Source: Haliscomenobacter sp033763495
GTDB taxonomy: Bacteria > Bacteroidota > Bacteroidia > Chitinophagales > Saprospiraceae
DNA length: 64,000 nucleotides
Reading direction: 5' to 3'
Assembly (NCBI RefSeq): GCF_033763495.1
Contig: NZ_JANRKL010000148.1
Location: 1 to 64,000, forward strand
Shown here one piece after another: positions 60,033 through 64,000 of the stretch. The position numbers and the translations under genes are program-made. A model generated the notes under the pieces. It was not told the origin of the DNA. It saw only the letters and a list, made by a program, of their open reading frames with translations, and did not search any database. How positions within the stretch are numbered: position 1 is the stretch's first letter; every line of letters starts with the position of its first letter.

Positions 60033-61406
60033 ATGAGAACTTCAATCATGCTGGCATTGGGTACGATCGCCCTGCTTTTTTGTGCTTGTAAAAAAACGGA
60101 AGTTACACCGACTACCTTGACGCCAACGGTAAGCACACTAAGCTGTAGTACCGTTACTTTTTCCGCAAATGCTACTGTTAGTGCAAACTACAATGGTACT
60201 GCGCTAATCCCTTATACAGGAGGCAATGCACAATCCTATTCGGCTGGTTCGGCCATTGCTTCTACTGGTGTTACAGGACTAAGCGCAACTTTACAGGCTG
60301 GAACTCTGGCCAATGGTGCCGGAACCCTTAGTTTCAACGTTTCGGGCACCCCAGGCACCTCAGGAACAGCCAACTTCGCCGTTAATTTTGGGGGGCAATC
60401 CTGTACCATTGCACTTACCGTTGCTGGTTCGACTAGCTCGGCGGATTGTTCCACGGCCACTGGATTGCAAAAAGTGGTTTGTTTGGCAGAGGCCTTTAAG
60501 GCCACGCTAAATGCAAGCCAATTGTCCAGTTTACAACTCAGTTATTCAAAAACCAATGCGGTGAAATGGTCAAACCTTCCACAGGCATTGGTCCAGACAA
60601 AGCGGGTTGGCCTGGCGCTGAGCAGCCTAAGTGCTGAGCAGCTTACTGCTTTTAAAGCCTTACTCGCATCCGTAATGGGTACTTCCAGTAGCGAAGGTTA
60701 CGCTGAAGCATTGGCCATTCTTGCTGCCGATGATTACCTGAGTGCAAATGGTGGCGGTTCCACTTATGGCTCAGGAAACTATTATGTTGCCTTTTTAGGC
60801 ACACCGAGTGTTACTGGTTTGTGGGAGTTACAATACGGGGGGCACCATATTGCTGTGGCAAATACGTACAATGGCGGTAAGTTGGTGGGAGCAACGCCCT
60901 CTTTTCGCGCAGTGGAACCCTTTGCGCCATTTTCCCAAGCCAGCGTCAATTACGAACCTATGGGGCAGGAGCGGGTTGCGTTTGCTGCAATGTTGACCGG
61001 CTTGAGTGACGCAGAGTTGACAAGTGCCAAACTGAGTTCAACTTACAGCGACATTTTGCTTGGCCCCGGTCAGGACGGGAAGTTCCCAACTACCCGCTCA
61101 GGGTTAAAGGTATCTGCGCTTTCATCGGCAAAAAAAGCACTGGTGTTGGCGGCGATAAAAACCTATGTTGCCGATATTGACGATGAGAGTGCAGCGCTTA
61201 TTTTGGCTAAATATACTGCCGAATTGGACGAAACCTACATCGCATACGCTGGAACGACGGCCATGGAGACCAAAAACGATTACGTGCGTATCGATGGACC
61301 CAGCGTCTGGATTGAATATTCAACCCAGGGAGGGATTGTAATTAGGAGTGCCAATCATCCTCACTCGGTGTGGCGGGATAGAACTGGTGATTATGGGGGC
61401 AATTAA
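60033..61406 (+). CDS. DUF3500 lipoprotein
   Basis: This 457-residue protein has the lipobox ALLFCAC (MRTSIMLALGTIALLFCAC). The first 110 mature residues are a Thr/Ser/Gly-rich immunoglobulin-like segment. From LQKVVCLAEAFKATLNASQL onward it matches DUF3500, with the landmark GLWELQYGGHHIAVANTYNG and the C-terminal IEYSTQGGIVIRSANHPHSV then WRD. The two His of GGHHIA may be metal ligands. Family function is unknown. It is the first gene of a three-gene operon and overlaps the HupE gene by 14 bases. Confidence 0.88.
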   Translation: MRTSIMLALGTIALLFCACKKTEVTPTTLTPTVSTLSCSTVTFSANATVSANYNGTALIPYTGGNAQSYSAGSAIASTGVTGLSATLQAGTLANGAGTLSFNVSGTPGTSGTANFAVNFGGQSCTIALTVAGSTSSADCSTATGLQKVVCLAEAFKATLNASQLSSLQLSYSKTNAVKWSNLPQALVQTKRVGLALSSLSAEQLTAFKALLASVMGTSSSEGYAEALAILAADDYLSANGGGSTYGSGNYYVAFLGTPSVTGLWELQYGGHHIAVANTYNGGKLVGATPSFRAVEPFAPFSQASVNYEPMGQERVAFAAMLTGLSDAELTSAKLSSTYSDILLGPGQDGKFPTTRSGLKVSALSSAKKALVLAAIKTYVADIDDESAALILAKYTAELDETYIAYAGTTAMETKNDYVRIDGPSVWIEYSTQGGIVIRSANHPHSVWRDRTGDYGGN

Positions 61407-62730
61407 TGCTCAAAAACGGTTCAGGGCCTTGAGCCTTGTACCGTTTTTATCGCTGATTGTTGGGGCAATTCTTTTTGCCCATCCACAGCTGAAAGCCCAC
61501 CCGATGCCCAATTCCTTGCTTCAATTGAGCGTAGGGGTGAAGCAAGTCCATGTACAGGTACAAATTCCCCTCAATGAATTGACTGCCGCCTGGGGCTTAA
61601 ATGAAGACCTTGACCCTGCGCAATTTATGCAGCAATACCAACCCAGGTTGCGCGCATATTTGCAAGCCCATATTCAGGCCAAAACCTTGAAGGGGGATGC
61701 CTGGACCATTCAGATCGAGGATTTCAAGCTCGGCAAAACCGAAAATCCAATCAACGGGCTGTACTACGAATTACAAGGTACAGCCACAATGTTGCCTCCC
61801 AAAGGTGAAGACCTGCACCATTTTATGTTGCATTACGATGCTGTGATTCATCAGGTGGTTACCCACACCATCCTGGTGTCGGCGTTTTCGAAATGGAGAA
61901 ATGAAAAGAACAGGCAGCAGGTTGGTACGATTCATTTGGACATTCCTACGGGAAAAATTCTCCCGTTAGAGGTAAGGCTTGATGAGGAAAACAACTGGGC
62001 TGAATTTTCAAAGATGTTTTTCCTGGGCGTGGAGCACATTGCTGCGGGAACAGATCATTTGTTGTTTTTGTTGGCCTTGCTCTTACCCGCACCCTTACTT
62101 TCTGCGGGGAGGCGTTGGAGCAAATATGGGGGCTTCAGGTATAGCTTAGGGCGTTTGTTCAAGCTGACCTTGGCGTTTACCATTGGACATTCACTTACCT
62201 TACTCATTGGCACCATGCGCTGGATCAGTGTCCCTGCCCAGCCCATTGAATTGTTGATTGCCATTTCAATATTGGTTTCTGCACTCCATGCGGTTAAGCC
62301 CGTTTTTGGAGGAAAAGAATGGTGGATTGCACTTGACTTCGGCCTGATTCACGGCATGGCTTTTGCTGAGACACTGTCGAACCTAAGGCTGGATTTACCC
62401 CAACTCCTCCTAAGCCTATTCGGTTTTAACCTGGGAATTGAAGCCATGCAAATTGGCGTCATTGTGCTGTGCTTACCCGCTCTAATCTTGATCAGTCAAT
62501 GTGCAGTTAATGGAAAATTTAGAAATGTTTTCGCCGCTACGGTCTCCATTGCTGCTTTGGCCTGGCTGCTGGAGCGGATCAGTGGGGAGCCAAATTTATT
62601 GACCAAAGCAATCGCACAAGGCATAAATTACGCGCCATTCTGCTTGCTCGCCCTGACTATTGTTGCCTTTTTCCTCTATTGGGCTGAACACAAATCTTTT
62701 TCCTTCAAATTTCAAAACCTAAAATCATGA
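61393..62730 (+). CDS. HupE/UreJ-family membrane protein
   Basis: The protein has 445 residues starting at the ATG at 61393 (MGAINAQKRFRALSLVPFLS), inside the last codons of the DUF3500 gene. A signal-like helix is followed by about 190 soluble residues and then a C-terminal membrane domain of 7 helices. The HupE/UreJ_2 signature is FFLGVEHIAAGTDHLLFLLA, with His and Asp that may bind Ni2+ or another metal, followed by TLAFTIGHSLTLLIG and LIHGMAFAE. HupE/UreJ proteins are nickel or cobalt permeases. This long-N-terminus branch pairs with DUF3500 in Bacteroidota. It overlaps the downstream esterase in an ATGA. Confidence 0.88.
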   Translation: MGAINAQKRFRALSLVPFLSLIVGAILFAHPQLKAHPMPNSLLQLSVGVKQVHVQVQIPLNELTAAWGLNEDLDPAQFMQQYQPRLRAYLQAHIQAKTLKGDAWTIQIEDFKLGKTENPINGLYYELQGTATMLPPKGEDLHHFMLHYDAVIHQVVTHTILVSAFSKWRNEKNRQQVGTIHLDIPTGKILPLEVRLDEENNWAEFSKMFFLGVEHIAAGTDHLLFLLALLLPAPLLSAGRRWSKYGGFRYSLGRLFKLTLAFTIGHSLTLLIGTMRWISVPAQPIELLIAISILVSALHAVKPVFGGKEWWIALDFGLIHGMAFAETLSNLRLDLPQLLLSLFGFNLGIEAMQIGVIVLCLPALILISQCAVNGKFRNVFAATVSIAALAWLLERISGEPNLLTKAIAQGINYAPFCLLALTIVAFFLYWAEHKSFSFKFQNLKS

Positions 62731-63665
62731 AAATCAAGCTATTTCTTCAACTCTTTCTTTTTATGGCCACCATGCCTGTTTTTCTTGGTTGTCAACCCCC
62801 TTCCGCCAATACCTCTTTTGTGCAGAAAAAATGGCTTGATATTGCCTATGCCAGCGCTTCTTCAGCGCAAAAAATGGACATTTACCTCCCCAATGAGGGG
62901 TCGGGACCTTTCCCTCTGATAGTCCATATTCACGGAGGTGCGTTCAAAATGGGCGACAAGGCCGACGGCCAACTTACCCCCGTATTGGAAGCACTAAAGC
63001 GCGGGTATGCCATTGCCAGCATCAATTATCGTTTGAGCGGCGAGGCCATCTTTCCTGCTCAAATTTTTGATGTAAAGGCAGCCATTCGTTTTATTCGTGC
63101 CAATGCCAAAAAATATCAACTTAATCCTGATCAAATAGCAACCTGGGGTGGCTCAGCAGGCGGACATTTGGCAGCCATGGCGGGCACCACTGGGGGTGTT
63201 GCTGCACTGGAAGACCTCACTATGGGCAATGCTAAGGAGTCAAGCGAAGTCCAGGCGGTAGTGGACTGGTTTGGCCCCATCAATTTCAATACCATGGATT
63301 TGCAATTTAAAGCCTCAGGAAAAGGTCGCAGCGACCATGACGAGGCGAATTCCCCAGAATCCCTTTTAATTGGCAAAAAAATCACCGAAGCCCGTGATTT
63401 GGTAAGCAAAGCCAACCCGGCTACCTACGTTACCGCGAATGACCCGGCATTTTTTATTCAACACGGTACTGCAGATCATCTGGTTCCTTTTGAACAATCG
63501 GCAGATTTTGCCAAGGTTTTGACCACGACATTGGGAGAGGATAAGGTACAGTTTCTTCCATTGGAAGGCGCCAAACACGGTGGACCTGCTTTTGGTACCC
63601 CAGAAAACCTAGAAAAGGTGTTTGCTTTTTTGGATAAATGGCTCAAGGTAGCGGGGAAAAAATGA
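62727..63665 (+). CDS. Lipoprotein esterase (BD-FAE-like alpha/beta hydrolase)
   Basis: This 312-residue protein has the lipobox VFLGC in MKIKLFLQLFLFMATMPVFL then GC. The hydrolase has LIVHIHGGAFKMGDKADGQL (oxyanion HGG), IATWGGSAGGHLAAMAG (Ser in GGSAG), the acid in HGTADHLVPFEQSAD and the His in GAKHGGPAFG. It resembles the esterase at 21795-22640 and is also of the acetyl/feruloyl-esterase type. It starts inside the HupE stop (ATGA at 62727-62730), so the three genes are tightly coupled. The link of an esterase to a metal-permease-like protein is unexplained. Confidence 0.9.
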   Translation: MKIKLFLQLFLFMATMPVFLGCQPPSANTSFVQKKWLDIAYASASSAQKMDIYLPNEGSGPFPLIVHIHGGAFKMGDKADGQLTPVLEALKRGYAIASINYRLSGEAIFPAQIFDVKAAIRFIRANAKKYQLNPDQIATWGGSAGGHLAAMAGTTGGVAALEDLTMGNAKESSEVQAVVDWFGPINFNTMDLQFKASGKGRSDHDEANSPESLLIGKKITEARDLVSKANPATYVTANDPAFFIQHGTADHLVPFEQSADFAKVLTTTLGEDKVQFLPLEGAKHGGPAFGTPENLEKVFAFLDKWLKVAGKK

Positions 63666-63684
63666 GAACTTATTTTTTATCGCC

Positions 63685-64000
63685 CTAAACAGACTCCTTG
63701 CCCCGCTCCTTTGCCCGGTATTCCATAGGTGAAACCCCGGTATGTTTCTTAAACAGCCTGGCAAAGTAGTTGGGGTATTCAAAATTGAGCTGGTAGGCAA
63801 TTTCCGAAACTGAATAGGAGGTATGGGTCAGGTATTTTTTGCCTTCGCCAACCAAGTGCTCCTGTACCAACTGGATGGCTGGTTTACCTGCCACAGCTCT
63901 GCAAATGCGGTTGAGGTGCACGGTGGTAATGGCGAGTTCGGCAGCAAATTGGGGAATGCTCTTAGGGAAATTGGCAGTTTTGATGCATTTTTGAAACTTT
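63685..64000 (-). CDS. AraC-family transcriptional regulator (partial, C-terminus)
   Basis: The frame is open from the window edge to the stop at 63685. It reads IPQFAAELAITTVHLNRICR, then VQEHLVGEGKKYLTHTSYSV, SEIAYQLNFEYPNYFARLFK and KHTGVSPMEYRA. This is the double helix-turn-helix DNA-binding domain of AraC regulators, with the conserved YFxRxFKKxxGxSPxxYR ending. The effector-binding N-terminus is beyond the window. It is convergent with the DUF3500-HupE-esterase operon; any control of that operon is possible but not shown. Confidence 0.9.
   Translation of the reverse strand, partial: KFQKCIKTANFPKSIPQFAAELAITTVHLNRICRAVAGKPAIQLVQEHLVGEGKKYLTHTSYSVSEIAYQLNFEYPNYFARLFKKHTGVSPMEYRAKERGKESV

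Noticed and set aside
1..64000. tRNA, rRNA, prophage, integrase and SusC/SusD genes
   Set aside because: None was seen. The carbohydrate enzymes here are not arranged in a standard polysaccharide utilisation locus with a SusC/D pair.

Overview
The window looks like chromosomal DNA of a Bacteroidota bacterium, most likely of the Saprospiraceae/Haliscomenobacter type. The evidence is a gliding-motility ABC transporter cluster (gldA-gldF-gldG), many secreted proteins and lipoproteins with Bacteroidota-style signals, FAS1, START, DUF4340, DUF1569, DUF4174 and DUF3500 families, few Shine-Dalgarno sequences, and several promoter matches to the TTTG / TAnnTTTG type. No rRNA, tRNA, CRISPR array, prophage or SusC/SusD pair was seen. 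The genus is an inference from gene content.

Bases 1-19,000 are a mosaic of ordinary genes and decayed DNA. The decayed items are a DUF5615 toxin stopped by one nonsense codon, a Crp/Fnr regulator fragment, a RAYT-type transposase tail, a collapsed sulfatase, an Rpn-type nuclease fragment, an SDR tail and an IS transposase tail. At least seven copies or part-copies of one palindromic repeat (core CCAAGTCTTCCCC, often followed by CAACGCTGGTGCAG) lie among them. Several sit exactly at gene breakpoints, and one borders a 119-bp second copy of the 3' end of a serine hydrolase gene about 5 kb away. Intact genes here include a P-loop kinase overlapping a Thg1-like 3'-5' RNA polymerase gene (a candidate RNA-repair pair), a TPR-containing class III nucleotide cyclase, a phospholipase A1-like outer-membrane protein and a START-domain protein.

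Bases 19,000-33,600 carry secreted hydrolases and carbohydrate-related enzymes: a beta-lactamase-fold hydrolase, two alpha/beta esterases, a GH5-like protein, a type I sulfatase, a GH78 alpha-L-rhamnosidase and a thioredoxin-fold protein, together with GrpB, a SlyD-like FKBP and a LOG-family protein. Bases 33,786-41,011 form one co-directional cluster, PSD1/DUF1549-DUF1553, DUF1501, a Tat-exported beta-propeller and a DUF2231-LRR membrane protein. This set is best known from Planctomycetes and also occurs in Bacteroidota.

Bases 41,100-50,040 contain small hypotheticals, a TPR protein, a DUF4340 gene and the gld transporter operon. A HEAT-DUF4291 gene lies on the opposite strand between gldG and the DUF4340 gene. 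Bases 50,300-64,000 carry a DoxX-like protein, a second TPR-cyclase, an outer-membrane protein, a zinc-dependent phospholipase C-like protein, an M48 peptidase, a GH3 beta-glucosidase, a tightly overlapping DUF3500-HupE/UreJ-esterase operon, and the C-terminus of an AraC regulator cut by the window edge.

Intergenic space is rich in large inverted repeats of several kinds: 5013-5174, 27033-27189, 27866-27982, 35826-35934, 37523-37700 and 45781-45918. The first resembles a MITE. The pair at 27 and 45.8 kb is one repeat family placed between converging genes.
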